Shown here: positions 1 to 6,608 of the stretch, in pieces | Numbering within the stretch: position 1 is the first letter of the stretch | Layout of the letters: each line of letters opens with the position of its first letter | From: Candidatus Woesearchaeota archaeon | GTDB taxonomy: Archaea > Nanoarchaeota > Nanoarchaeia > Woesearchaeales > CALCXY01 | Direction of reading: 5' to 3' | Assembly (NCBI GenBank): GCA_030751555.1 | Contig: JASMFX010000152.1 | Location: forward strand, 1 to 9,584 | DNA: 9,584 bases | Translations under genes and position numbers: made by a program | The notes under the pieces: generated by a model | The model's input: the letters and a program-made list of their open reading frames with translations, nothing else | Database searches by the model: none | What the model was told of the DNA's origin: nothing

Positions 1-1
1 G

Positions 2-3000
2 GTTGTTAAGCAAGATATTCCCACTCCAAAAGAGGAGACTATCACCAAAGAACCCATTAAGGAGAATGACGGGCAAACATATTATGCTCAGGTGGTTCAG
101 GAGACTAGTGAAGATAAACTTGCAGAGAAGGTAATAGCAAAGCCTGTAGCAAAGATTAATGAGTTGAGCGAAATAAAACAAACGAAACAAGAGAAGATAC
201 AATCATTAGCAAAAGAATTAGGAAGTTTAGAGAAGGATCTTGCTAAGGTAACTGAAAAGAGTCCTGTTATTCTGAAAATGGTGAAAGTCATTAAAGAAAT
301 TAAGAAAGAGAACAAAGACTTGACAGCACTGAATACTCAATTGAATAAGCTAAAAGCTGGATCTGTGGCATCTGGAGAAGCTGGGCAGACAAGTGAAGCA
401 GCTGCAGCTGATGGCTCTGTTGATGGAGGGTCCACTGGTCTCTTAGGTGGTGTTTCAGGCATAACTGGTGCAGTGGTATTGGGTGAAGAGGGACCATCAA
501 AGATTGGTCTAAGTGAAAACAGTGATAGTATGCAGAGTGTTATTTCCTGTGTAAAAAGTACTCGGATTCCTTCTCAGTATAGTGAACCTATTAGATTTGC
601 TGCTAGTCGTAGCGATGTAACAGTGCCTGAAGGATTTGAGGAGATAGTCAGTCCCTTTAAAGTAAACTGTGGGGAAGATTCGACAAGAATTAGTCTAAAC
701 ATTCCCGGAAAATATGATGAAGTGAGCTTGATAAAGTGTGATGGAATCAATTGTTCCACTCAAGGTGTTGAGCTTTTAGAGCAGTTAAACTGTGGTAGTA
801 AACTTGATGAGGTAGAGAGAATAACGGATACGTTAGGAGAAAATGAATTTCCATTGAAATTGCAAGGTGTTATATCCAGGATTACTCCTCAGAAGAACGT
901 TCTCAGATCAGGAAGAAACAAGATTCGGTTTATCAATGAGGTTACCTTAGATATTGCAGCTACAAAACCATTCTCTGATGTTCCCCACCCGGCAAATACC
1001 AAGCTCAAGATTATGAGCACACCAATGATTGTCTTTTTTAAGCAGAGTGATAAAAAACTCAATGTAGAGATAACGATGCCCTATGTATCAAGTGATTATA
1101 CTTTGGAGGATAACCTGGCGTTGTATTATTTTAAAGACAATGAGTGGAACTATCTTGGTGGAGAGATTAACTATGAATTGCAGACTGTATCCTATACGGT
1201 TGAAGATTTGAATGAGCTCCTGGATGAAAAGGGAGTTCTTTTTGCGATAATGGGAACTCTTTGCACAAGTTGTTTAGAGTCTACACTTACCAAAGTCTTT
1301 GTCCCTACTGAATATACTGATAAAGCAATTCTCCTTGTGCATGGGTTTGCAAGCAGCTCAAAAACATATCAAGAAATTGTTGATGATTTTAGATTAACAG
1401 AGCAGCCTTACAAAATATATGTGTATGACTATCTGCAAAATAAAACACTTGATGAGGTTTCTTTGGAGTTGGCTATATTGCTTGAATCAAAAACTAATGA
1501 GTTCAACTCTTTGAGTATTATTGGACATAGTTTAGGAGGTTTATTGACGCAGAGGCTTTTGTATTTGGCAGATCAAGAGAATGCCAAACAGGATGGAATT
1601 TATTCTTTCTTAGACAAAGTTGAAAAGGCCTTTATAATTGGAGCTCCTAATCTAGGTAGTCCTTTTGCAAGGCAATATGACAAACTATTCAATATCTTGG
1701 CAAATAAGGCTTCTGAGTTTAGTTTATTAAAGGTTGATAGTGCGATTATAAATATTCTTGCAGATGGCATTATCACTCCAAGGGTGGATAGTGTAGAGTA
1801 TTTGGTTATGGCAGGAACCGCTGATTACGAATTAAATTTGTTGCTTTTCCAGACTTCGACAAGCAAATATTTCAATGCATCGAGTGATGGTGTAGTAGGG
1901 GTAGATTCAGCTCAGCATGTGGGCGAGGGATATGTTCCTAATAAATGTGAGGATTACTATGAATTAGGTGCTACTCATACAGATCTACTCCATCATGAGG
2001 GTAGCAGACAAGTAATAGAAAAAATCATTACAAAACAAGATGCTTCTGATTTGAAGGCAGGAGAAAATAAATATGTGGAGGTAGTGTTGGATCATTGTGA
2101 TGCTCAGACAAGCTATGCGCTAGTTGGTAAAACTGTACATAGACAGAAACTGGAAGATCCAACTGGATGTAGTTGTGGTAATGGTTTTTGTGGTGCAGGA
2201 GAGGATGAAACCAGCTGTCCAAGTGATTGTTTAAACATAGTTACTGCAGATAGTTTTTGCAGTGTGAAAAAGCCACTCACGTATTTGCTGCTCTTTATTA
2301 TTTTGCTTATGTTGTTTATTCAGGGAATAATTTATTTTAGTAAGAAATATTTCTCTTTTATTGTTTCTCTGATTTCTTTGATTTCAATTGTTCTTTTGGT
2401 TGGCGTGCAGATTGGTGGTTTTTTCCTTTGTGATATTAAGCTTAGTCATACTGCAGATGAGATACAAGATCTTGTCTGGATTTTCTATTATGGCTTCATT
2501 TTCATGATCCTTCTTGCCAGGATTGTATACTCTATTAATCGTGTATGGCTAAGGAGAATACTCAGATTCTTTACTGTTGTTGGGGCGACTGGTTTGGTTG
2601 GCGCCTCATATTTGCTTTTGCTCGACAAAGTACCTTTTATAGTCATACCACTAATTGATAGTTTGAGTTTACTTGCTGTATACTATGCACTAAAACCAAA
2701 GTCTATAGATATTAAGCCAATTGCAAAGAAGGTTTTCAGGGTAAAGCATTGGAGATTTATTATTTGGATCATTATTGGTTTACTTATTTTAGTGTTGATT
2801 GTTTCCGTTCTTCCAGTCTTAGTCGATGGGTTACCAAGAATCCTAGAGTGGCTTCCTGCTCTAGAGTGGTTTAGATTTGACAATGCTTTGGAATATCTTA
2901 GTCATGTTGGTTTAGGGTTCTTAGTGGTTGCTATCTGTATCCTATTAAGTGAGATTAGTAGAAGATCTTTAGAGCGGTATGCCAGAAAGCATCCGATTAT

Positions 3001-3556
3001 TAGAGAACACTTAGAACAGCCTCATCTAGAACCTAAGGAGGAGGTTGTGGCCAAGGTTGTTGCGCATCATGAGCATCCTATCAAGAAAAAAATTCACCAT
3101 CATGCTTGGCACTTCACGCTTTGGTTTGTACGTCGGGCTCCCCACATCAGGATTTGGGAGAGCGTAGAACGTATACGCTTCAGGTTCAGCATTCCAAAAC
3201 TTCCACATATTGGGATTATCGACAGAATATCACGTATGCGCTTTAAGTTTAGCATGCCCAAACTTCCACGTATTCGCATTGGACACCCGGCGGCACGTAT
3301 GCGCTTTAGATGGGGTATACGTCTTCGAAAAATCTTTGGATTGTATACTAGCGTTAATCAGTTGGATAGAGAGATAAGGGCTAGACTAGTTCATCAAAGG
3401 GATCCTGAATTAAAGAGAATCGGTTCTAAGATTCGGAATTCAAAGCGTTTTTTCTTTCATACTAAAATTTGGCTCAAGAAAGTGTTTGGTCTTTACCACA
3501 GTGTTGAAGAGATTGATCAGGAGATTAGGAAAAGATTAAGGAGGAATAACAAGTGA
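2..3556 (+). CDS. Giant surface protein: coiled coil, alpha/beta-hydrolase (lipase-like), Cys-rich motif, ~7 TM helices, basic repeat tail (5' partial)
   Basis: The frame is open to the left window edge, so the true start and any signal peptide lie outside. Residue numbers here count from the GTG at 92, which is only an internal codon. Seen in order: Lys/Glu-rich coiled coil (about 10-90); low-complexity Gly/Ala/Ser linker (about 90-135); beta-rich region ending in a segment like those preceding catalytic domains in surface proteins (about 310-390); alpha/beta-hydrolase domain with VHGF at 416-419, nucleophile elbow GHSLGG at 478-483 (Ser480), GAPNLGSPF, SDGVVG (Asp599) and candidate His629/634/635; Cys-rich motif with Cys693, 695, 700, 709, 713; about seven membrane helices (729-749, 755-780, 794-815, 823-844, 847-867, 889-911, 935-954); His/Lys-rich linker; basic C-terminus with two repeat types. 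The likely topology is hydrolase outside and basic tail in the cytoplasm (inference). The substrate is unknown; lipase, esterase or amidase are all possible. The stop overlaps the next start. Confidence 0.85.
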   Translation, partial: VVKQDIPTPKEETITKEPIKENDGQTYYAQVVQETSEDKLAEKVIAKPVAKINELSEIKQTKQEKIQSLAKELGSLEKDLAKVTEKSPVILKMVKVIKEIKKENKDLTALNTQLNKLKAGSVASGEAGQTSEAAAADGSVDGGSTGLLGGVSGITGAVVLGEEGPSKIGLSENSDSMQSVISCVKSTRIPSQYSEPIRFAASRSDVTVPEGFEEIVSPFKVNCGEDSTRISLNIPGKYDEVSLIKCDGINCSTQGVELLEQLNCGSKLDEVERITDTLGENEFPLKLQGVISRITPQKNVLRSGRNKIRFINEVTLDIAATKPFSDVPHPANTKLKIMSTPMIVFFKQSDKKLNVEITMPYVSSDYTLEDNLALYYFKDNEWNYLGGEINYELQTVSYTVEDLNELLDEKGVLFAIMGTLCTSCLESTLTKVFVPTEYTDKAILLVHGFASSSKTYQEIVDDFRLTEQPYKIYVYDYLQNKTLDEVSLELAILLESKTNEFNSLSIIGHSLGGLLTQRLLYLADQENAKQDGIYSFLDKVEKAFIIGAPNLGSPFARQYDKLFNILANKASEFSLLKVDSAIINILADGIITPRVDSVEYLVMAGTADYELNLLLFQTSTSKYFNASSDGVVGVDSAQHVGEGYVPNKCEDYYELGATHTDLLHHEGSRQVIEKIITKQDASDLKAGENKYVEVVLDHCDAQTSYALVGKTVHRQKLEDPTGCSCGNGFCGAGEDETSCPSDCLNIVTADSFCSVKKPLTYLLLFIILLMLFIQGIIYFSKKYFSFIVSLISLISIVLLVGVQIGGFFLCDIKLSHTADEIQDLVWIFYYGFIFMILLARIVYSINRVWLRRILRFFTVVGATGLVGASYLLLLDKVPFIVIPLIDSLSLLAVYYALKPKSIDIKPIAKKVFRVKHWRFIIWIIIGLLILVLIVSVLPVLVDGLPRILEWLPALEWFRFDNALEYLSHVGLGFLVVAICILLSEISRRSLERYARKHPIIREHLEQPHLEPKEEVVAKVVAHHEHPIKKKIHHHAWHFTLWFVRRAPHIRIWESVERIRFRFSIPKLPHIGIIDRISRMRFKFSMPKLPRIRIGHPAARMRFRWGIRLRKIFGLYTSVNQLDREIRARLVHQRDPELKRIGSKIRNSKRFFFHTKIWLKKVFGLYHSVEEIDQEIRKRLRRNNK
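3170..3322 (+). repeat. 63-bp tandem repeat encoding 21-residue basic/aromatic units
   Basis: Three units begin at 3170, 3233 and 3296, exactly 63 bp apart, the third only partial. The encoded units start RIRFRFSIPKLP, RMRFKFSMPKLP and RMRFRWGIRL. The DNA is also still similar between units (for example CGTATACGCTT, CGTATGCGCTT, CGTATGCGCTT), so the expansion is fairly recent or is being homogenised. The units alternate basic and hydrophobic residues, in the part of the protein inferred to be cytoplasmic. Confidence 0.85.
3320..3538 (+). repeat. Two copies of a 23-residue amphipathic motif (KxFGLYxSVxxxDxEIRxRL)
   Basis: Copy 1 is encoded at 3320-3388 and copy 2 at 3470-3538. They share 14 of 23 residues, including FGLY, SV, D, EIR and RL. 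An 81-bp basic spacer separates them. Copy 2 is nearly the end of the large protein, and its last codons run into the Shine-Dalgarno of the next gene. The motif looks like a short hydrophobic turn followed by a charged helix. Its function is not known. Confidence 0.75.
3538..3544 (+). promoter_or_regulatory. Shine-Dalgarno for the double-HTH gene
   Basis: AAGGAGG lies 8 nt before the GTG at 3553, inside the last codons of the preceding gene. It is the strongest anti-16S match noticed near a start in the window. It decides the GTG start and suits translational coupling through the GTGA stop/start overlap. Confidence 0.8.
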
Positions 3557-3972
3557 GGAAAAGCCTGAAAAAGAGTAGTGTGAGGATGGTTCAGGTAGTT
3601 TCCTCAATCTTCTGTGATAGAAGATTCTCATTCTCTGAAGCATTGATATGGAATTTGAGAGGGGAGGGTTATGGATTTAATGAAATTGCACAGCTCCTCA
3701 ATCGAGATGATCGAACAATCTGGACGCTTTATCACAGGGCTGAGCAGAAATCTGTCAAAGAGCAAGTAGAAAGAGTCATTTCAAGAGAAATAATAATTCC
3801 TAGCTCTGTCTTTAGAGATCGTTCACTTTCTATTATGGAAGTGTTAGTTGTTTATCTCAAAGAGGATAGGGCCTTTACCTATCGGGAGATAGGGCAGTTA
3901 TTGCAAAGAAATGAACGTACAATATGGACAATTTATTCAAGAGCGGGAAAAAAGAAAGAGATAAAGAAATGA
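3553..3972 (+). CDS. Small DNA-binding protein with two tandem sigma-70-region-4-like HTH repeats
   Basis: This 139-residue protein starts at GTG, overlaps the upstream TGA by 3 bases (GTGA) and has a strong Shine-Dalgarno 8 nt upstream. Two homologous halves are visible, residues 16-66 and 83-134. Each runs from an F-x-D-R stretch through a helix to an HTH of the form E-I-(A/G)-Q-L-L-x-R-(D/N)-(D/E)-R-T-I-W-T-(L/I)-Y-x-R-A. Compare NEIAQLLNRDDRTIWTLYHRA (less its last residue) with REIGQLLQRNERTIWTIYSR. The pattern resembles sigma-70 region 4 and related HTH domains, so sequence-specific DNA binding is likely; an RNA target cannot be excluded. Co-translation with the surface hydrolase suggests a shared process, perhaps autoregulation (inference). 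No enzymatic motif is seen, and no named family is claimed. Confidence 0.8.
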   Translation: MRKSLKKSSVRMVQVVSSIFCDRRFSFSEALIWNLRGEGYGFNEIAQLLNRDDRTIWTLYHRAEQKSVKEQVERVISREIIIPSSVFRDRSLSIMEVLVVYLKEDRAFTYREIGQLLQRNERTIWTIYSRAGKKKEIKK

Positions 3973-3989
3973 AAGATAAAGAAATGAAT
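3960..3989 (+). repeat. 15-bp tandem duplication across the HTH gene stop codon
   Basis: GATAAAGAAATGAAA (3960-3974) is followed directly by GATAAAGAAATGAAT (3975-3989), identical at 14 of 15 positions. The duplication copies the last codons and the TGA, so a second in-frame TGA stands 15 nt after the first. It is probably a slippage product. It lies in the narrow gap between convergent genes. Confidence 0.85.
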
Positions 3990-4000
3990 TACTGTTGATT

Positions 4001-4273
4001 CTATCGTAATAATTGACGTTCTTTTGCGATGTATTGAGATTTAGAGAGTTTTCCTTCAAGATAATTCACTTGGAGTTGTTTTAGAGGATCCTGGCCAGTG
4101 ATTTTAACACATACTGTTGATTTCTTAGGTCCTTCATCAGGAAGATTCTCAACGTAGTCTGAACCAAATGCCATTACTAAGGAACCGAGTAAGATTGCAA
4201 ATATAATCAACACAATGGTGGCAACTGCAGGAGACATTCCTCTTGAGTTGGGTTCTATTTGATTATCTATCAT
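4001..4273 (-). CDS. Pilin-like N-terminal membrane protein with SHOCT-like C-terminal segment
   Basis: This 90-residue protein begins with a short polar leader ending in RG (residues 11-12), followed by MSPAVATIVLIIFAILLGSL. That is the typical layout of archaeal type IV pilin/archaellin-like N-termini, processed by a prepilin peptidase after RG, with one hydrophobic helix to about residue 37. After a short linker, residues 62-90 (starting DPLKQLQVNYLEGKLSKSQY) match the SHOCT pattern of a short two-helix oligomerisation or regulatory domain usually at protein C-termini. The ATG overlaps the upstream TGA (ATGA, 4270-4273), so it is translationally coupled to the three-helix membrane protein. 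The stop is TAG, with an in-frame TAA four codons further on. A pilus role is possible, but the tiny ectodomain makes a regulatory or accessory membrane role equally likely. Confidence 0.75.
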   Translation of the reverse strand: MIDNQIEPNSRGMSPAVATIVLIIFAILLGSLVMAFGSDYVENLPDEGPKKSTVCVKITGQDPLKQLQVNYLEGKLSKSQYIAKERQLLR

Positions 4274-4590
4274 TCTGGGTATACCGCCCTAATATGCTCT
4301 CGTTGAAGGAATACCATGTATATAAAGAGTCCAATAATAATGATCTCAAAAATGCCATTCAAAAAGAATGGAGCATTAACAATCCCTGCAGCTCTTAGAA
4401 TTGTAACAATGGTTTCTAAGACAAAAACTAGCACTGCAATCATCAATATCTTCCAAGGCTTTGTAAAGGTTTGTTCATGGTGAATATTGTAGTGAATGCT
4501 AAGAAGCTTTTTGAATATCACTAGAACTAAAAGTACCAAAACCAGATTGTAATATGGTGCAATAATGCTTAAAGCTTCACTGAGTGCCAT
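4270..4590 (-). CDS. Three-helix membrane protein (paralogue of its upstream neighbour)
   Basis: This 106-residue integral membrane protein has hydrophobic segments at about 9-26, 46-65 and 77-95. The stretch KPWKILM followed by VFVLE at the start of helix 2, the PFFL loop and the IIIIGLFIY core of helix 3 all recur in the preceding gene, so the two arose by tandem duplication. An acidic residue (Glu59) sits inside helix 2 in both copies, which is unusual for a simple anchor. The start codon lies 14 nt inside the end of the upstream gene and no clear Shine-Dalgarno is seen, which suggests termination-reinitiation coupling. The function is unknown. The two paralogues may form a heterodimer (inference). 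Confidence 0.75.
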   Translation of the reverse strand: MALSEALSIIAPYYNLVLVLLVLVIFKKLLSIHYNIHHEQTFTKPWKILMIAVLVFVLETIVTILRAAGIVNAPFFLNGIFEIIIIGLFIYMVFLQREHIRAVYPE

Positions 4591-4879
4591 CTTGTGTTTT
4601 TACTATTATAATTTCTAATAAGAGTGCGTAGATTAACAAGCCCAATATGGCTGTAGGGATAATGTGTGTTAGGAAAGGATGTTGGTAGATGGAGAAGAAC
4701 TTTAGAGCTCCAAGAATTTCTTCAATAACGAAGAATACAAGCATGACCATCAGTATTTTCCATGGTTTGAGCCGATCTTTACCTTTCATTAATTTGAATG
4801 TGTGAATTGCAAAGACCAAAGCTACTAATGATAAGAATACTACTGCTACTGCAAGGGCGCCTGCGATAACTTCTGCCAT
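4577..4879 (-). CDS. Three-helix membrane protein, first gene of the pilin-like operon
   Basis: This 100-residue protein has hydrophobic segments at about 4-28, 40-59 and 72-92. Helix 1 is followed by HTFKLMKGKD, then KPWKILM leads into helix 2, which carries the acidic pair Glu53-Glu54. It aligns along its length with the next gene. The ATG at 4877-4879 stands about 26 nt from the centre of a TTTATATA box (4902-4909), so its transcript is predicted to be leaderless. It heads a three-gene operon ending in the pilin-like SHOCT protein. The fold resembles membrane sensor domains seen in archaeal signalling proteins, but no signalling domain is attached. The function is not known. Confidence 0.75.
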   Translation of the reverse strand: MAEVIAGALAVAVVFLSLVALVFAIHTFKLMKGKDRLKPWKILMVMLVFFVIEEILGALKFFSIYQHPFLTHIIPTAILGLLIYALLLEIIIVKTQDGTQ

Positions 4880-4901
4880 AGTTGTAAATGTGAAAAGCTT
4901 G

Positions 4902-4909
4902 TATATAAA
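4902..4909 (-). promoter_or_regulatory. TATA box of the three-helix/pilin-like operon
   Basis: On the minus strand the sequence is TTTATATA, a consensus archaeal TATA box. Its centre is 26.5 nt from the ATG at 4879, so transcription should begin at or next to the start codon. The box begins 2 nt after the stop codon of the trm5-like gene, so this operon has its own promoter immediately behind the preceding unit. Confidence 0.75.
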
Positions 4910-4910
4910 T

Positions 4911-5744
4911 TTATGCTTTCACTTTGAAATCAACACAGACACGGTATTTGCCAGGAGAATATTGTCCACATTTAACTAATCGAAGAATCTTACAGGAAAT
5001 TTTTGCTTTTTTGCAGCTTTCCAAAACTTTTTCCTTGGACAATTTAAAATCAGATTCATGTTGGAAGTCATAAAAATGGATAATAGTAGATTTTTTTGCG
5101 GCTTTGTATGCCGTAGATAAGAAGTTTTCAGCGCCTTTAGGCAATGGCATGAGTATTCGATCAAATTTGGTTTTTAGTGGTTGAACGAGCTTGGAGGCAT
5201 CTCCAAGAAGGCATTGAGTATTAGTTGCTTTGTTTAGGATTTGGTTTTCCAAGGCATACTTATGGGCAGTAGGATTAAGTTCAATGCCGATTATTGACTT
5301 TGCTTTTGTGTTCTTGGCTAGACCAAATGTGTAAGGGCCTGTTCCTGAGAACATGACAAGAATATTTTCATCTTTTTTTACTTGTTTTGCTATACGCATG
5401 CGTTCATATGAGAGTCTTGGAGAAAAATAGCATTGTTCGGTATGGAGCTTTAGGAGAATGTTGTTTTCCTTATGGATGGTTTCTTTTCTTTTTTCTCCAT
5501 AGATAATCTTTAATCTCTGCTTTCTGAATTTTCCATAATGATTTCCTATTTTTTTGCAGACTACTTTGATATGAGGATGTGTTTTGCAAAGTTGGGTTGC
5601 TATTGTTTTTTCCTTTTTTTGCAATTCATTTGGTATGTCAAGGATTGCAATATCACCAATAAGATCATAAGAGCGATGGAGTATTTTGAGCTCTGCATTA
5701 TTCAATATTCCTTTCAAGGAATCTTTTAAAGATCCTTGATTCAT
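4911..5744 (-). CDS. trm5: Trm5/Met10+-like tRNA (guanine37-N1)-methyltransferase
   Basis: The predicted role is SAM-dependent methylation of N1 of G37, next to the tRNA anticodon, which prevents frameshifting. The 277-residue protein has the Trm5 layout: an N-terminal region with SYDLIGDIAIL (25-35), a linker domain, the conserved FSPRLSYERMRIA segment (107-119), SAM-binding motif I as MFSGTGPYTFGLA (131-143), the acidic motif IGIELNP (152-158), GDASKL (181-186) and DRILMPLPKGAENFL (195-209). In well-studied Trm5 the last motif carries a catalytic Asn (N-L-P); here it is M-P-L-P, so substrate or activity may differ. Taw22-type wyosine-pathway enzymes are an alternative in the same family. 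The ATG overlaps the stop of the EamA gene (ATGA). A GGTGG stands 4 nt upstream. It is the last gene of the fen1 unit. Confidence 0.85.
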   Translation of the reverse strand: MNQGSLKDSLKGILNNAELKILHRSYDLIGDIAILDIPNELQKKEKTIATQLCKTHPHIKVVCKKIGNHYGKFRKQRLKIIYGEKRKETIHKENNILLKLHTEQCYFSPRLSYERMRIAKQVKKDENILVMFSGTGPYTFGLAKNTKAKSIIGIELNPTAHKYALENQILNKATNTQCLLGDASKLVQPLKTKFDRILMPLPKGAENFLSTAYKAAKKSTIIHFYDFQHESDFKLSKEKVLESCKKAKISCKILRLVKCGQYSPGKYRVCVDFKVKA

Positions 5745-6607
5745 AATACCACCAGAAATACTCCTGCAACCATAATTAACGAAGCAATGGTTCTTGGTAA
5801 GAGATTGTGATCATGGAACAGTTTGCCTCCAATAACAGTTGAGAATAATGTGTTAGTTTTTAGCACAGGGTATACTAGACTTACTTGGAATAGTGAAATG
5901 GCCTTAAAGTAGAGTAATCGAACAACAAAAAAGATTAAAGAGGTTAACAAAATCCATTTGCCCGCGTTTTTAATTCCATGGCTAATGCCGTGGAAGCCAT
6001 CATGAAAAATGTGGATTAGTATCAGGAAATTGATAAAAATAAATAGGGCAAAGAAAAAAATAAAGGTATATATATCTACTGTTCCTACTATGTATTTTTC
6101 AACAACAACCCCCACAGCAATTAATACCATAGCGATAAATATGTACATTGTGTGCTTGTGGGAGATAAGTTTTCTTAGAGGTTCTATTATATGGATCGAG
6201 AGGCTGTGAGTTTCTAGGTAATAGGCCCCAAAAACAATGAGGAAGATTCCTACACTGTTTAAAGCGCTTATTTTTTCTTTTAAGAAGACAAAGGATAGTA
6301 TGAGGGCAATTGCTGGACCGAATGCAAGCAGGGGAGAAGCTATTGAGACCTCAAGATGGCGGATTCCTTTTGCTTCAAAGAGTAATGCTAATGTTATCAA
6401 GGTTGCTGCGATATAGATCAAGATGAATTGTGTTATGCTTAAATGAAAGTTAACTCTTGGGAGGAGGATCAGAGTCCAAAGAAATGAGAAGAATGCATAG
6501 ACTGTGCAGTACTCCATTGCATGCTCCTTAAGAAGAGCTTCCTTAATTACGACAATCCCTACACCTGATAGTAAGGCTGCGGTTAGTGAGAGTAGTAGCC
6601 ATAGCAT
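5741..6607 (-). CDS. EamA/DMT-family membrane transporter
   Basis: This 288-residue, highly hydrophobic protein has about ten membrane helices in two five-helix halves, the layout and length of the drug/metabolite transporter superfamily. The first half ends with ASPLLAFGPAIALILSFVFL followed by KEK and a GIFLIVFGAYYLE helix. The second half repeats this pattern with SLVYPVLKTNTLFSTVIGG, then a loop and a final GVFLVVL helix. This P...E/K...G-hydrophobic pattern is typical of EamA repeats. A cytoplasmic or external loop near residues 198-210 is unusually His-rich (four His in HIFHDGFHGISHG). The substrate cannot be told from sequence. It starts 1 nt after the fen1 stop, with AGAGGA 8 nt upstream, and its stop overlaps the trm5 start. 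Confidence 0.85.
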   Translation of the reverse strand: MLWLLLSLTAALLSGVGIVVIKEALLKEHAMEYCTVYAFFSFLWTLILLPRVNFHLSITQFILIYIAATLITLALLFEAKGIRHLEVSIASPLLAFGPAIALILSFVFLKEKISALNSVGIFLIVFGAYYLETHSLSIHIIEPLRKLISHKHTMYIFIAMVLIAVGVVVEKYIVGTVDIYTFIFFFALFIFINFLILIHIFHDGFHGISHGIKNAGKWILLTSLIFFVVRLLYFKAISLFQVSLVYPVLKTNTLFSTVIGGKLFHDHNLLPRTIASLIMVAGVFLVVL

Positions 6608-6608
6608 A

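Noticed and set aside
300..500. Minus-strand ORFs inside the large surface protein (also near 97-315, 574-759, 2028-2222, 2683-2883, 3026-3208)
   Set aside because: Biased composition and full overlap with a strong coding frame; they are shadows.
5538..5729. Plus-strand ORFs opposite trm5, eamA and fen1 (also 6009-6209, 6699-6890)
   Set aside because: Antisense shadows of well-supported genes with no protein-like features.
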